From: an uncultured Acidobacteriota bacterium
Lineage (GTDB): Bacteria > Acidobacteriota > Blastocatellia > Pyrinomonadales > Pyrinomonadaceae
Assembly (NCBI GenBank): GCA_902826795.1
Contig: CADEGD010000029.1
Location: forward strand, 1 to 50,024
Direction of reading: 5' to 3'
Length of the DNA stretch: 50,024 bases
Under the pieces are notes generated by a model that was not told the DNA's origin, made no database searches, and saw nothing but the letters and a program-made list of their open reading frames with translations. This document shows positions 1 to 9,054 of this stretch, piece after piece (position 1 is the stretch's first letter; each line of letters starts with the position of its first letter). The position numbers and the translations under genes were made by a program.

Positions 1-141
1 TTTCTGAGCAGTTCACTTGCTGGCAGGCGAGTTGTGACCCCAAACGACCTGCACAACTTGGCGATAGTCATCGTAACGAACGCTAACCCTGAGCGTTTTC
101 CTACGATGTCGTCGGGCGGGCACCGTCGCTGACACAGCTTT

Positions 142-1959
142 ATGGTTGAGAAAAATGAGCATGGTTTAGATGCGAGGCCGTCTGATACGAACGTTGCGGA
201 TGTCGAAGAGGGCGGCAAGCTGATCGTCCTTACCGCGCCGTTGACCGAGGCGATCGATCACGCGGGATACTTTATCCAAATGGCGATGGCCTCGCTGCCG
301 ATCTGGCTTGAAGGCATTCTTAATCGTAAATATCCGAAATGGCGCGAAGTTGAAAGATACGAAGACGGCTCGGCGAAATATATGCCCGCCGGAGTTCGCC
401 TGGTCGAGAAGTCGCTCGAACGGGCTTATTCCAAAGACGACATCGTCGCTTGCTTTCCTGAAGACCTCGACAAGTTCGTCGGCCCGAATACCCGTGTTGT
501 CGCTGTTTCTACTCATAATCCGCTAGGCGTGACGTTTGCCGCTGGCGTTTACACATCGATCTTCGGTTCGTCGAAGATGCCGATCAACTCGCATTATTCG
601 CGTGAGCTTTTCGCACAGATCAAAAACAATAAATACCGCGATAATTTTAAGGTGATCGTTGGCGGCTCGGGCGGCTGGCAGATCATTCAAACCGATCTGT
701 ACGATGAACTCGGTGTGGACTGCGTAGTTGAGGGCAGAAGCGAATCGAACGATACGCTCGACCTCTTCGCAAAGGCTATTGCCGGCGAAGAAATTCCAAA
801 ACAGATCGATGTCAAACATCCGCAAGAACGAGACGCGATCCTGTTTCCAGATACGCGGACGACCTTCGGCGTCGTCGAGATGACGACCGGCTGTGGCCGT
901 CGCTGCAAGTTTTGCGTGCCTGACCTGAACCCGCAGATCGACCTCCCTAAGGACAAGATCATGGACGCGGTGCGGGCCAACGTTCGCGAAGGAAACAAGC
1001 AAATAAGCCTCGCGACCGAGGACATGTTCATCTGGGGACAGGTACATACCGACACGCCGTTCTACTTTCCGAATCGCGAGGCGCTGGTAGATCTCTACAA
1101 GTCGGTTGTCGAAACGCCCGGCGTAGAGCAGCACGTGCTCAGCCACTCGACGATCGCACCGGCTGTGGTCGATCCGATAATGATCAAGCAGCTCTCCGAT
1201 CTGCTGCTGCCGAAAAGCCCGATCCATTTCCCTTACCTGAGTTCGCATCCCGAGAAGAAAGCGCTCGCTCCGCTTATCGGCCTCGAGACTGGCTCGGTGA
1301 AGATGGCAAAGAAGATAATGCCCGGCAAAGGCGTGCCGTTCCCGATCGATCATTGGCAGAGCGTCGTGCTCGAAGGCTTGAAGGTACTTAACGAAAACAA
1401 CTGGTTCCCGGCGATGACGCTGATCGTCGGCAATCCGGACGAGACCGACGAGGACATCATGGCGACGCTCGATCTCGTCTACGAGATGGAACGCCGCGGC
1501 CTGTTCGCGTTCCTCATTCCGTCGATCTTCACGCCCCTCCATGACACGCGAATGGAGATGGAGAAAGGCGTCACGCAAACCAAGCAACTAACACCGTTGC
1601 AATGGCAGTTGATGATGAAGTGCTGGAAGATGAACCTTCGACCGGGCCAATACAGTTGGTGGGGCCCGACCGCCTGGCGCATCGGCAGCATCGGGATGTG
1701 GCTTTACAAACTTCGTAAGCTGAACGGCCCGAACTTTACCTATCCTCTGCTTATGTTCTCCGGTGCGTTGAGCGAGAAACGGCTAGAGAAGATGGGCAAG
1801 ATCTACGTCGGCAAGCCGCTCAAGACGTTGAGCCGTGCCGAACTCATCGAAACCGTCAGTCCGAAAATGCGAAAGCATTTCCGAGCGGACAACGGCGGCC
1901 TTCCGATGGAACGCGAACTTCAGTTCGCAAAAGAAGCCGAGGCACAGGCCTCAGCCTAA
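142..1959 (+). CDS. B12-binding-type radical SAM protein
   Basis: A 605-residue protein with a radical SAM core. The 4Fe-4S motif CxxxCxxC is visible as Cys251, Cys255 and Cys258 in TTGCGRRCKFC. The N-terminal ~230 residues have the alternating hydrophobic strands and glycine turns (VVAVSTHNP, VIVGGSGGW) of the cobalamin-binding Rossmann-like domain that often precedes such cores, but the classical DxHxxG cobalamin ligand motif is not seen, so cobalamin binding is uncertain. Family members do methyl transfers or radical rearrangements; the substrate cannot be read from the sequence. ppsA follows 40 bp downstream on the same strand, with no evident functional link. Confidence 0.8.
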   Translation: MVEKNEHGLDARPSDTNVADVEEGGKLIVLTAPLTEAIDHAGYFIQMAMASLPIWLEGILNRKYPKWREVERYEDGSAKYMPAGVRLVEKSLERAYSKDDIVACFPEDLDKFVGPNTRVVAVSTHNPLGVTFAAGVYTSIFGSSKMPINSHYSRELFAQIKNNKYRDNFKVIVGGSGGWQIIQTDLYDELGVDCVVEGRSESNDTLDLFAKAIAGEEIPKQIDVKHPQERDAILFPDTRTTFGVVEMTTGCGRRCKFCVPDLNPQIDLPKDKIMDAVRANVREGNKQISLATEDMFIWGQVHTDTPFYFPNREALVDLYKSVVETPGVEQHVLSHSTIAPAVVDPIMIKQLSDLLLPKSPIHFPYLSSHPEKKALAPLIGLETGSVKMAKKIMPGKGVPFPIDHWQSVVLEGLKVLNENNWFPAMTLIVGNPDETDEDIMATLDLVYEMERRGLFAFLIPSIFTPLHDTRMEMEKGVTQTKQLTPLQWQLMMKCWKMNLRPGQYSWWGPTAWRIGSIGMWLYKLRKLNGPNFTYPLLMFSGALSEKRLEKMGKIYVGKPLKTLSRAELIETVSPKMRKHFRADNGGLPMERELQFAKEAEAQASA

Positions 1960-1999
1960 GTTCTAGAAGCGGGTTGCGAACTCAATTTCGCGTTCCGAT

Positions 2000-4411
2000 A
2001 TGGAGCCTTACACACTAGATTTCAGCCAAGTCGGAGCCGGCGATGTTGCGATCGTAGGTGGAAAGTGCGCCTCGCTCGGGGAGCTGTTTAATAAGCTTAC
2101 GGGTAACGGCGTTCGTGCCGTCGATGGTTTCTCGACGACGAGCCATGCTTACAACGCGCTTCTCGAAACTGAGAACCTTCGAGGCCGCCTCAAGAAACTG
2201 CTGAAAGGCCTCGATGTGAATGACCTCGACGAGCTCGCTCGCGTGGGAAGCGAAGCACGGCGGATGATGGTCGAAACGCCGTTTCCCGCTGAGGTCGAAA
2301 CTTCCCTGATCGACTCTTACAATCGGCTTGGCGAAAGGATCGGCAAAAGATCGTTTGAAGTTGCAGTGCGTTCCTCGGCCACTGCCGAAGATCTTCCCGA
2401 TGCCTCTTTCGCCGGCCAACAAGACACGATCCTCAACGTTCGTGGTGAGCAGCGGCTGATCGAGGCTTGCCGCGAATGCTTTGCGTCGCTTTGGACGGAC
2501 CGCGCCATCTCGTACCGAACTGCCAAGGGATTCGACCATTTCGAGGTTGCTCTATCGATCGGCATTCAACCGATGGTTCGATCGGACGCGGCATGTTCGG
2601 GCGTGATGTTTACGCTCGATACGGAGAGCGGTTTTCGGGATGCGGTTGTGATCAACGGTGCCTGGGGACTCGGTGAGGCAGTTGTACAAGGAATGGCTAC
2701 GCCGGATGAGTGGATCGTTTTCAAGCCAACGCTGAAGCTTGGTTTCCGCCCGATCGTCACGCGAAAGCTGGGCGTTAAGGAAGTAAAAATGGTGTTCAAC
2801 GACGACGGGGTCGGCACGATGGTTCGCCCGGTCGTCGAAACGCAGCGAAACCGGATGTGCCTCGCTGGTTTTGAAGTGCTCCAGCTAGCAAAGTGGGCAT
2901 GCGAGATCGAAGACCATTATTCGAAGCTTGCCGGAAAGCACCAGCCGATGGATATCGAATGGGCGAAAGACGGCGTTACCGGCGAGCTGTTCATTCTTCA
3001 GGCCAGGCCTGAAACGGTTCACGCTCAAAGCGAGGCGAATTTCATCGAGACGTATGAGCTGACCGGCCTACACGGAGCTCCTCTTGCCAGCGGAGTCGCG
3101 GTCGGTCAAAAGATCGGAACAGGCACCGCGCACGTCTTGCTCGATCCGGCAAAGCTCAACACATTCAAAGAAGGCGAGATACTTGTCACGACAATGACCG
3201 ATCCCGCGTGGGAGCCGATCATGAAGCGGGCCTCGGCTATCGTCACCGAGCGGGGAGGGCGTACGTGCCACAGCGCGATCATCAGCCGTGAACTCGGAAT
3301 TCCGTGCATCGTCGGTACCGGAGACGCGACCGAAAAGGTCCGTAACGGAACGGAAATCACTGTGTCTTGTGCCGAAGGCGACGTCGGGAACATTTACTAC
3401 GGCAACATCGAATACAACGTCGAGCGTCACACGATCGACGAAACAACACGGCCGCAGACGCAGATCATGATGAACGTCGGCGACCCGGACCACGCGTTTT
3501 CGGTCTCGCGTTTGCCCAACGACGGCGTCGGCCTTGCCCGCCTAGAATTCATCATCAACAACCACATCGGCATCCATCCGATGGCGTTGATCAACTATCC
3601 GAATCTGAAGCGTCGCGAAGACGTCGAGACTATCTCCAAACGCATTCTTGAAGAAGATCCGAAAGAGTTTTTCGTGCGCTCGCTCGCAGAAGGTGTCGGC
3701 AGGATTGCCGCTGCGTTTTATCCGAAACCGGTTATCGTCCGCATGTCCGACTTCAAATCGAACGAATACGCCATGCTGATCGGGGGACGCGAATTCGAGC
3801 CAACCGAAGAGAATCCGATGATCGGTTTCCGCGGTGCGTCGCGTTACTACGACGACCGGTACAAGGCCGGCTTTAAGCTCGAATGTATGGCGCTTCAGCG
3901 TGCGCGCGAAGATATGGGCCTGGTCAACATCAAGCCGATGATCCCGTTCGTCCGCACGGTTGAAGAAGGCCAGAAGGTGATTGCCCTGATGGCCGAGCAC
4001 GGCCTCGTGCAGGGCGAGAACGAACTCGAAATTTACGCGATGTGCGAGCTGCCGGCGAACGTCGTATTCGCGGACGAGTTCCTGAAAGTTTTTGATGGCT
4101 ATTCGATCGGCTCGAACGACCTCACGCAACTTGCCCTCGGCCTTGATCGTGACAGCGAGATGGTCGCACACCTTTTCGACGAACGTAACGGAGCGGTCGA
4201 GAAGATGGTCGCAATGGCGATCGACGCGGCGATTCGCTCCGGGAAAAAGATCGGCATTTGCGGCCAGGCACCTTCGGATTACCCGGAGTTTGCCGATTTT
4301 CTCGTCAAACGCGGCATCAACTCGATCTCGCTGAATCCCGATACCGTTATCAAAACGACTCAGCACATCCTCGCTACCGAAGCAACATTGAATGGAAATT
4401 CTGTTGTGTAA
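2000..4411 (+). CDS. ppsA: Phosphoenolpyruvate synthase
   Basis: An 803-residue protein of usual PpsA length. It converts pyruvate, ATP and water to PEP, AMP and phosphate for gluconeogenesis. Order of domains: N-terminal ATP-grasp nucleotide-binding domain (RSSATAEDLPDASFAGQQDT), central phosphohistidine domain with catalytic His424 in GGRTCHSAIISREL, and C-terminal PEP-utilising TIM barrel ending with the catalytic Cys754 in GICGQAPSDYPEF. All key residues are intact. The TAA stop is formed by the first bases of the palindromic repeat at 4408-4492, so insertion of that repeat may have reset the C terminus. Confidence 0.96.
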   Translation: MEPYTLDFSQVGAGDVAIVGGKCASLGELFNKLTGNGVRAVDGFSTTSHAYNALLETENLRGRLKKLLKGLDVNDLDELARVGSEARRMMVETPFPAEVETSLIDSYNRLGERIGKRSFEVAVRSSATAEDLPDASFAGQQDTILNVRGEQRLIEACRECFASLWTDRAISYRTAKGFDHFEVALSIGIQPMVRSDAACSGVMFTLDTESGFRDAVVINGAWGLGEAVVQGMATPDEWIVFKPTLKLGFRPIVTRKLGVKEVKMVFNDDGVGTMVRPVVETQRNRMCLAGFEVLQLAKWACEIEDHYSKLAGKHQPMDIEWAKDGVTGELFILQARPETVHAQSEANFIETYELTGLHGAPLASGVAVGQKIGTGTAHVLLDPAKLNTFKEGEILVTTMTDPAWEPIMKRASAIVTERGGRTCHSAIISRELGIPCIVGTGDATEKVRNGTEITVSCAEGDVGNIYYGNIEYNVERHTIDETTRPQTQIMMNVGDPDHAFSVSRLPNDGVGLARLEFIINNHIGIHPMALINYPNLKRREDVETISKRILEEDPKEFFVRSLAEGVGRIAAAFYPKPVIVRMSDFKSNEYAMLIGGREFEPTEENPMIGFRGASRYYDDRYKAGFKLECMALQRAREDMGLVNIKPMIPFVRTVEEGQKVIALMAEHGLVQGENELEIYAMCELPANVVFADEFLKVFDGYSIGSNDLTQLALGLDRDSEMVAHLFDERNGAVEKMVAMAIDAAIRSGKKIGICGQAPSDYPEFADFLVKRGINSISLNPDTVIKTTQHILATEATLNGNSVV

Positions 4412-4492
4412 GAGTGACGCCTTCAGGCGTTTTGCCTGATCCAGCAGCGAGTTTTGGATTTTGACGAGAACGGCTAAAGCCGTCACTCTTAC
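4408..4492. repeat. 85-nt paired-hairpin repeat, class A (GTAAGAGTGACG arms)
   Basis: Outer arms GTAAGAGTGACG (4408-4419) and CGTCACTCTTAC (4481-4492) are perfect 12-bp complements. Just inside each lies a mini-hairpin with a 4-nt loop: ACGCC-TTCA-GGCGT on the left and ACGGC-TAAA-GCCGT on the right. It fills the ppsA/DUF2085 gap and supplies the ppsA stop codon. Length and architecture match the class B elements elsewhere in the window, although the arm sequence differs. Confidence 0.85.
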
Positions 4493-4496
4493 AATA

Positions 4497-5021
4497 ATGA
4501 CCCAGCCTTCGGAGAACTACTTGCCCGTCGCGAAGATGCGTTCTCAGGCGTATCGATCATGGGCGATCGCGTTGGCTGTCGTCGGTGTATGGATGCTGCT
4601 GATCGTGCTTCCGCCGATGCTTGCGGCGAATGGTAACACCCGAGTTTCGTCACCGCTCTATCATTTTTTCAGTTTCATCTGCCATCAAATACCGGATCGC
4701 TCGTTCCATTTGATGGAACATCAACTGGCGGTGTGTTCACGCTGCGTCGGCGTATATTTCGGACTCCTCGCCGGGCTGATCGCTTATCCGATGTGGCGAA
4801 GTGTCGATAACATCGAACCTTTACCTCGCATCTGGCTGTTCGCCTCAATGGTTCCGATCGCGATCGACTGGTTGCTAGGCGTGCTCGACATCTGGCAAAA
4901 CAACCACGCATCACGTTTCATCACCGGCCTGATCCTCGGCGTCGGTTGTGCGACGTATATCATGCCGGCGTTGGTGGAGATCGTGAGGAATCTTTCGAGG
5001 AAACGTCTGCCGGTCGGATAA
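4497..5021 (+). CDS. DUF2085 family membrane protein
   Basis: A 174-residue integral membrane protein with about four hydrophobic segments. It carries the hallmark of DUF2085: FICHQIPDRSF followed by CSRCVGVYFG, a cysteine/histidine cluster placed between membrane segments and suggestive of metal binding. The start at 4497 is chosen over the upstream in-frame start at 4461 because the extra 12 residues would be encoded inside the repeat element. Function of the family is unknown. The gene begins 5 nt after the repeat and may be co-transcribed with ppsA. Confidence 0.8.
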   Translation: MTQPSENYLPVAKMRSQAYRSWAIALAVVGVWMLLIVLPPMLAANGNTRVSSPLYHFFSFICHQIPDRSFHLMEHQLAVCSRCVGVYFGLLAGLIAYPMWRSVDNIEPLPRIWLFASMVPIAIDWLLGVLDIWQNNHASRFITGLILGVGCATYIMPALVEIVRNLSRKRLPVG

Positions 5022-5110
5022 AATTGCTCTTTAAGCGTTGGCCGTTGCTCAGTTTCTTCAGCAGATTTGAGCAATGCCCTTTCTCTTTTCGCAGCGACGT
5101 GGATTTTTCT

Positions 5111-5205
5111 AGTTCATCTTCTTTATCTTCTTCCTCTTGTTCTGTGGTTGAAGATCGATTAACCACGAAACAAGAAGAAGAGGAGGAACAAGAAGGAAAG
5201 AGATA
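5111..5205. repeat. GTGGTT-type long palindrome (purine/pyrimidine arms)
   Basis: A pyrimidine-rich left arm ending in TGTGGTT (to 5149) and a purine-rich right arm starting AACCAC (5161) can pair for more than 20 bp with few mismatches around an 11-nt loop. Related GTGGTT...AACCAC palindromes occur at 24055-24110, 46758-46809, 48560-48590 and 49564-49593. It fills most of the gap between the DUF2085 gene and the small ORF at 5286. It could also end transcription, but no clear T run follows. Confidence 0.7.
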
Positions 5206-5285
5206 AGAAAGGATATCGTTGGCAGACGGCCGCGAACAATCGTTGACTCTCGGTCGTAGAAGTAGCAGAATTGGAGGTTAGCGAT

Positions 5286-5567
5286 ATGAGTTTTGACCGT
5301 AATTCCGCCGCTGAGGCCGCGAAGCAAGATTTGGCTCGAAGGCTTGGAGTAAGCGAAGGTGAAGTGTCTGTTTCGGGCGTTACCGACAGGGACTTTCCGG
5401 ACATGTCTCTTGGTGCTCCGGTGGCGGACGAAGCGTCGGCGATGATGATCGCGACGGGCTGGGAGATCGGCCTGAAAGCGAATGGCAAATCTTACGAATA
5501 TCGTGCTGATAAATATCAGCTTCGGGCAAAAAGCTTCGAAGGAAAGAACTATCTCGTTAAGGGATAA
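5286..5567 (+). CDS. Small protein, conserved hypothetical
   Basis: A 93-residue protein without a signal peptide or membrane segment. Start chosen at 5286 because GGAGG at 5273-5277 lies 8 nt upstream. The layout (helix AKQDLARRLGV, strand VSVSGVTDRDFPDMSLG, then GWEIGLKANGKSYEYRAD) resembles small domains I recall with the pattern WPD-S-LG-C-P followed by G-Y-x-I-x-L...NG-x-Y-x-Y. Here the usual Cys-Pro after SLG is replaced by Ala-Pro. It lies 28 bp before a subtilase gene on the same strand and could be co-expressed, for example as an inhibitor-like partner; that is speculation. Confidence 0.7.
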   Translation: MSFDRNSAAEAAKQDLARRLGVSEGEVSVSGVTDRDFPDMSLGAPVADEASAMMIATGWEIGLKANGKSYEYRADKYQLRAKSFEGKNYLVKG

Positions 5568-5595
5568 CGGCATCTAAAGATTCAGGAGTATTGAT

Positions 5596-7074
5596 ATGAA
5601 TCGCGGTAATTTTTTTGTCCATTTGATGGTTGCGGTGATCCTGGTCGCGCTTGCGGCGGTTGTCGGACAGATCGGACGCTGGCGTTCGATGTTGAAGGTG
5701 CAAAACACCACGCCGAAGAAGGTCGGGACGGCCTTGCCCGTAGAGACCGCTGCTTTGGACGGAAAACCGGAACTTCTGGTTCGCTTTAAGCCCAACATCA
5801 CTCTTCCTGAGATCAAGAGTTTTGCCGCAAAGTATAACGACCGAGTTGAAGACGAGATCGAATCCGTCGGCGGACTCGTTGCGATCGACGACCTTGACGA
5901 TGCAGATGTAAATGACGTCATTAGCTTATACGAAAGAAGCGGTTTGGTTGACTACGCAGAGCCTAACTTCGAGATCGCCCTTGACGATTCCGTTGACAGA
6001 AATTCCCGCCCGGTCGCTTTTTCTCCGAATCCAGTCGGGGCTCCGAACGATCCGCTTTTCGCCGATCAGTGGGCGCTGAATAACACCGGCCAGAACGGCG
6101 GCAAGGCGAATGCACACATCGATGCGTTAAAGGCGTGGGCAAAAACGCAGGGAAGTTCGGAAGTGGTAGTTGCGGTTCTCGACACGGGCGTCGATTACTC
6201 GCATAAAGACTTGGCCGAGAACATGTGGATCCGCCCGGCAAATCTTCCGCAATATACTGACGATGAGCTTGGCTCGGTCGACGATATTCACGGTTTTGAC
6301 GCGGTGAACGTTGCGAGCAGTAGCGGCAGAGGTCGCAACCTTGAGGTGGGCGGCGGATATTCTGGAGGAGCAGCTCTTTCAGACCCGATGGACGACAACG
6401 GCCACGGCACGCATTGCGCCGGCATTATCGGAGCCGAGGGCAATAACAGCGAAGGAATTTCGGGCATCAACTGGAACGTCAAGATCATGCCGCTCAAGTT
6501 CCTCGGCCGCGGCGGATTTGGCAACGTTAAGGATGCGATCGAATCGATCAACTACGCCATCGATCGAAAGAAAAACGGCGTTAACCTTCGTGTCATAAAC
6601 GCGAGCTGGGGTTCAACGCAACGTTCGAAAGCTTTAGAAGATGCCATCCGCGCAGCTGGTGAGGCAGGAATTCTCTTCGTCGCTGCCGCCGGAAACAGCA
6701 GCACAGACAACGACCGACGTGCTCACTATCCTTCGAACTACGACCTTCCGAATATGCTGAGCGTTGCGGCACTCGACCGTAACGATCTGCTCGCCAGCTT
6801 CTCAAACTACGGCGCAAAAACGGTCCACGTTGCCGCACCGGGACGCGAGATCACCTCGACCTGGCTCGGCGATCAGTATCGCGAAGCGTCAGGCACTTCG
6901 ATGGCCGCTCCGCAGGTTGCCGGTATTGCGGCATTGATCCTTGCAAGCGAGCCGAAACTCTCGATGGCTAAGCTCCGCGAGCGGATAATGAAATCGTCCG
7001 ACCCGATCGATACCTTGCTTGGAAAAGTTGTCGTCGGCGGCCGGCTGAACGCCGCGAAAGCGCTCGGCGAATAG
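5596..7074 (+). CDS. Subtilisin-like S8 serine protease
   Basis: A 492-residue exported or membrane-anchored protease. A hydrophobic segment (residues ~8-26) is a signal anchor or signal peptide. Next comes an inhibitor-I9-like propeptide (about residues 55-120, LLVRFKPN...VDYAEPNFE). The catalytic domain shows the full triad: Asp196 in VAVLDTGVD, His270 in NGHGTHCAG and Ser435 in GTSMAAPQVAG, with oxyanion Asn367 in AAAGNSS. It ends shortly after the catalytic domain, with no extra C-terminal domains. A good AGGAG ribosome site precedes the start. The substrate is unknown. Confidence 0.94.
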   Translation: MNRGNFFVHLMVAVILVALAAVVGQIGRWRSMLKVQNTTPKKVGTALPVETAALDGKPELLVRFKPNITLPEIKSFAAKYNDRVEDEIESVGGLVAIDDLDDADVNDVISLYERSGLVDYAEPNFEIALDDSVDRNSRPVAFSPNPVGAPNDPLFADQWALNNTGQNGGKANAHIDALKAWAKTQGSSEVVVAVLDTGVDYSHKDLAENMWIRPANLPQYTDDELGSVDDIHGFDAVNVASSSGRGRNLEVGGGYSGGAALSDPMDDNGHGTHCAGIIGAEGNNSEGISGINWNVKIMPLKFLGRGGFGNVKDAIESINYAIDRKKNGVNLRVINASWGSTQRSKALEDAIRAAGEAGILFVAAAGNSSTDNDRRAHYPSNYDLPNMLSVAALDRNDLLASFSNYGAKTVHVAAPGREITSTWLGDQYREASGTSMAAPQVAGIAALILASEPKLSMAKLRERIMKSSDPIDTLLGKVVVGGRLNAAKALGE

Positions 7075-7156
7075 CCAAACCATCTGACACGCGCCCTTGA
7101 CGAAATGGGGCGTATGTTCGTTCCGAGTCTCATCAAACCACATTTTCGTTTTACGT

Positions 7157-7180
7157 AAAGCCTTGCAAATGCAGGGCTTT
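7157..7180. other. Hairpin in the 7075-7285 leader region
   Basis: AAAGCCTTGCA (7157-7167) pairs with TGCAGGGCTTT (7170-7180) with one G-U pair. Further short complementary stretches follow (GGCATA...TTTGCC and TCGGGCATTGCCCGA near 7210-7260). No known RNA family was recognised. It could end the subtilase transcript or structure the leader of the secreted protein downstream. Confidence 0.4.
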
Positions 7181-7285
7181 GCGATTTTCTGCAAAGCTTC
7201 GTAAAGATTGGCATATCGTTTGCCATCTTTAGGTCAAGCAATGCTCGGGCATTGCCCGAACAAAACTTTGTTGGGGAGAAAATCG

Positions 7286-7915
7286 ATGAATCGAATCAGT
7301 AAATTTATTGCGATCAGTGCCTTTGCATTAACTTTGATGGCGTTGCCTATGGTCGCATCGGCCCAGTGGGGTGGCCGTGACCGTGACGACGATTATTACG
7401 GCAATGGACGATATAACCGCAATCTGCGGGCGACCATTCAGAACCTAAAGAATCGTGCTCGTAACTTTGAGAGCGCGACCAACCGTGCGGAAGACCGTCG
7501 TGACGACCGCGACGATGATCGTTGGGGAAATAACCGAAACGGCAATTGGGGCGGCTGGGGCAACAACCGAAATGGCGGTTATCGCGGCGGCAACTATGGC
7601 CGGCTGGAAGACCTTGCAGATGATTTCCGAAAGGCGACGGACCGTCTTGAGGATGCGTACGGCAACGGCCGCAATCTGAACGGCAGTCGAGACGAGGCCC
7701 GACGAGTTCTCGACATCGGTAACCAGATCGAGAACGAACTCCGCAATCTTCGCGGTGGACGCAACCTCGATCGTCAGTGGAGCCAGATCCGTTACGATCT
7801 GAACGCGATCAACGATGTCTACGGTGGCTACTACAATAACAACGGCGGCAACAACCGCTATCCGAATCGCAATGGCGACTGGAGAAACCGCGTTCCGTTC
7901 CCGCTTCCTTTCTAA
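7286..7915 (+). CDS. Secreted Gly/Asn/Arg-rich protein, unknown
   Basis: A 209-residue protein. Start at 7286 is preferred over 7208 because a GGGGAGAA ribosome site sits just upstream and the protein then begins with a clean signal peptide (MNRISKFIAISAF... ending ASAQ). The mature part holds RD-rich, then GNNRNGGW-like low-complexity stretches around residues 60-115, and a more ordered helical part (residues ~118-170) rich in Arg, Asp, Glu and Leu. The tail is rich in Tyr, Gly and Asn. No family is recognised. A strong intrinsic terminator follows, so it forms its own unit. Confidence 0.8.
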   Translation: MNRISKFIAISAFALTLMALPMVASAQWGGRDRDDDYYGNGRYNRNLRATIQNLKNRARNFESATNRAEDRRDDRDDDRWGNNRNGNWGGWGNNRNGGYRGGNYGRLEDLADDFRKATDRLEDAYGNGRNLNGSRDEARRVLDIGNQIENELRNLRGGRNLDRQWSQIRYDLNAINDVYGGYYNNNGGNNRYPNRNGDWRNRVPFPLPF

Positions 7916-7939
7916 CGATTTTCCACAACTGAAGAACGC

Positions 7940-7973
7940 AAGGTCCGGGCCCGAAATAGCCCGGGCCTTTTTT
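7940..7973 (+). terminator. Intrinsic terminator
   Basis: AAGGTCCGGGC (7940-7950) pairs over 11 bp, with one G-U, with GCCCGGGCCTT (7959-7969), followed by a T run. It ends the transcript of the secreted protein at 7286-7915. Confidence 0.9.
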
Positions 7974-7974
7974 A

Positions 7975-8060
7975 GTTTAGAGTTCAAGCTTTAGCTTGGC
8001 TGTGATAGTTTCAAAACGACCGATGCTTAACTGATACAAGCTGAAGGTTGAACTCTGAAC
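7975..8060. repeat. 86-nt paired-hairpin repeat, class B (GTTCAGAGTTC arms)
   Basis: Left arm GTTTAGAGTTCAAGCTTTAG (from 7975), right arm CTGAAGGTTGAACTCTGAAC (to 8060). Inner mini-hairpin on the left: CAAGC-TTTA-GCTTG. It sits between a terminator and the rsmI start 4 nt downstream. Same family as 12365-12449, 16472-16556 and 22718-22800. Confidence 0.85.
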
Positions 8061-8064
8061 AACT

Positions 8065-8895
8065 ATGCCCGGAACTCTGTATCTCGTCGCTACGCCTATC
8101 GGCAATCTTCAGGACATGACGTTCCGAGCCGTCGAGGTGTTGCGGTCCGTGGATGTCATTGCGTGTGAAGATACGCGGCACACTCGAAAGCTTTTGAACG
8201 CATTCGAGATCTCGACCAAGCTCGCCAGTTATCACGAACACAATGAAGAGGAACGAGCCGACGAATTCGCAAAGCTTTTAGCCGAAGGCAAGTCGGTCGC
8301 CGTCGTTTCCGACGCGGGCACGCCGGGCATCAACGATCCGGGATTTCGCGTCGTGCAGAAGGCAATCGAGATCGGTGCGGACGTCGTGCCGATTCCGGGG
8401 GCAGTGGCTTTCGTCAACGCTGTGATCGCGTCCGGCTTGCCGACGGATTCGATCTATTTTGGGGGCTTTCTGCCGTCGAAGACCGGTGACCGCAAGAAGC
8501 GTTTTCGTGAGGTGGCGGCTATCCCGGCGACCCTTGTATTTTACGAAACGCCCCATCGTATCGCTGCCGCAATTCGCGATGCCCTGACCGAACTAGGCGA
8601 CAGGCAGGCCGTTGCAGCTCGCGAGCTAACGAAGATGCACGAAGAGATAATCCGCGGCATGTTGTCTGAGCTCTTCGAGCGGTTTGCAAGCGACCAGCCA
8701 CGCGGCGAGTTTGTGCTTGTTATCGACCGGGCCGGCAGTGAAACGAGCCCTTCTATATCGATCTCGATCTCGGATCGCATCGCCCAATTGGAAATAGAAG
8801 GAGTCGATCATAAAACTGCTCTCAAGCAGGTCGCGAAAGAGCGAGGAATCGGAAAGTCCGAAGCGTATCGCTTATTGCAATCCGAGAAGCAATAA
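8065..8895 (+). CDS. rsmI: 16S rRNA (cytidine-1402-2'-O)-methyltransferase
   Basis: A 276-residue SAM-dependent tetrapyrrole-methylase-fold protein. It matches RsmI from the start (GTLYLVATPIGNLQDMTFRA) through VDVIACEDTRHTRKLL and the glycine-rich VVSDAGTPGINDPG, to KMHEEIIRG. The C-terminal RsmI helix-turn-helix-like tail (residues ~235-276, KTALKQVAKERGIGKSEAYRLL) is present. It methylates the ribose of C1402 in the decoding centre. The start lies 4 nt after a class B repeat and has no strong ribosome site. Confidence 0.96.
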   Translation: MPGTLYLVATPIGNLQDMTFRAVEVLRSVDVIACEDTRHTRKLLNAFEISTKLASYHEHNEEERADEFAKLLAEGKSVAVVSDAGTPGINDPGFRVVQKAIEIGADVVPIPGAVAFVNAVIASGLPTDSIYFGGFLPSKTGDRKKRFREVAAIPATLVFYETPHRIAAAIRDALTELGDRQAVAARELTKMHEEIIRGMLSELFERFASDQPRGEFVLVIDRAGSETSPSISISISDRIAQLEIEGVDHKTALKQVAKERGIGKSEAYRLLQSEKQ

Positions 8896-9054
8896 AGAAT
8901 TCTTTTACAATCGGAGCAACCGGTTGTAGTATCGCTCCATCTAATCTCTCGTTGCACAACGAATTGTGCGGATGCCCATGTCGATTCAGCAGTACCGAAT
9001 TGCTTGGGCATTCGTGTGTTTGGCAACAGAGAAAGGTTTACTGGAAATTTTATT

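Noticed and set aside
523..1587. 354-codon minus-strand ORF across the radical SAM gene
   Set aside because: Antisense shadow of a gene with clear Fe-S motifs; no recognisable domain.
3542..4486. 314-codon minus-strand ORF across ppsA
   Set aside because: Antisense to the conserved C-terminal barrel of PpsA; shadow produced by codon bias.
5021..5285. Minus- and plus-strand ORFs rich in Ser/Glu/Arg around 4946-5206
   Set aside because: They arise from the pyrimidine/purine arms of the palindrome, without ribosome sites or domain features.
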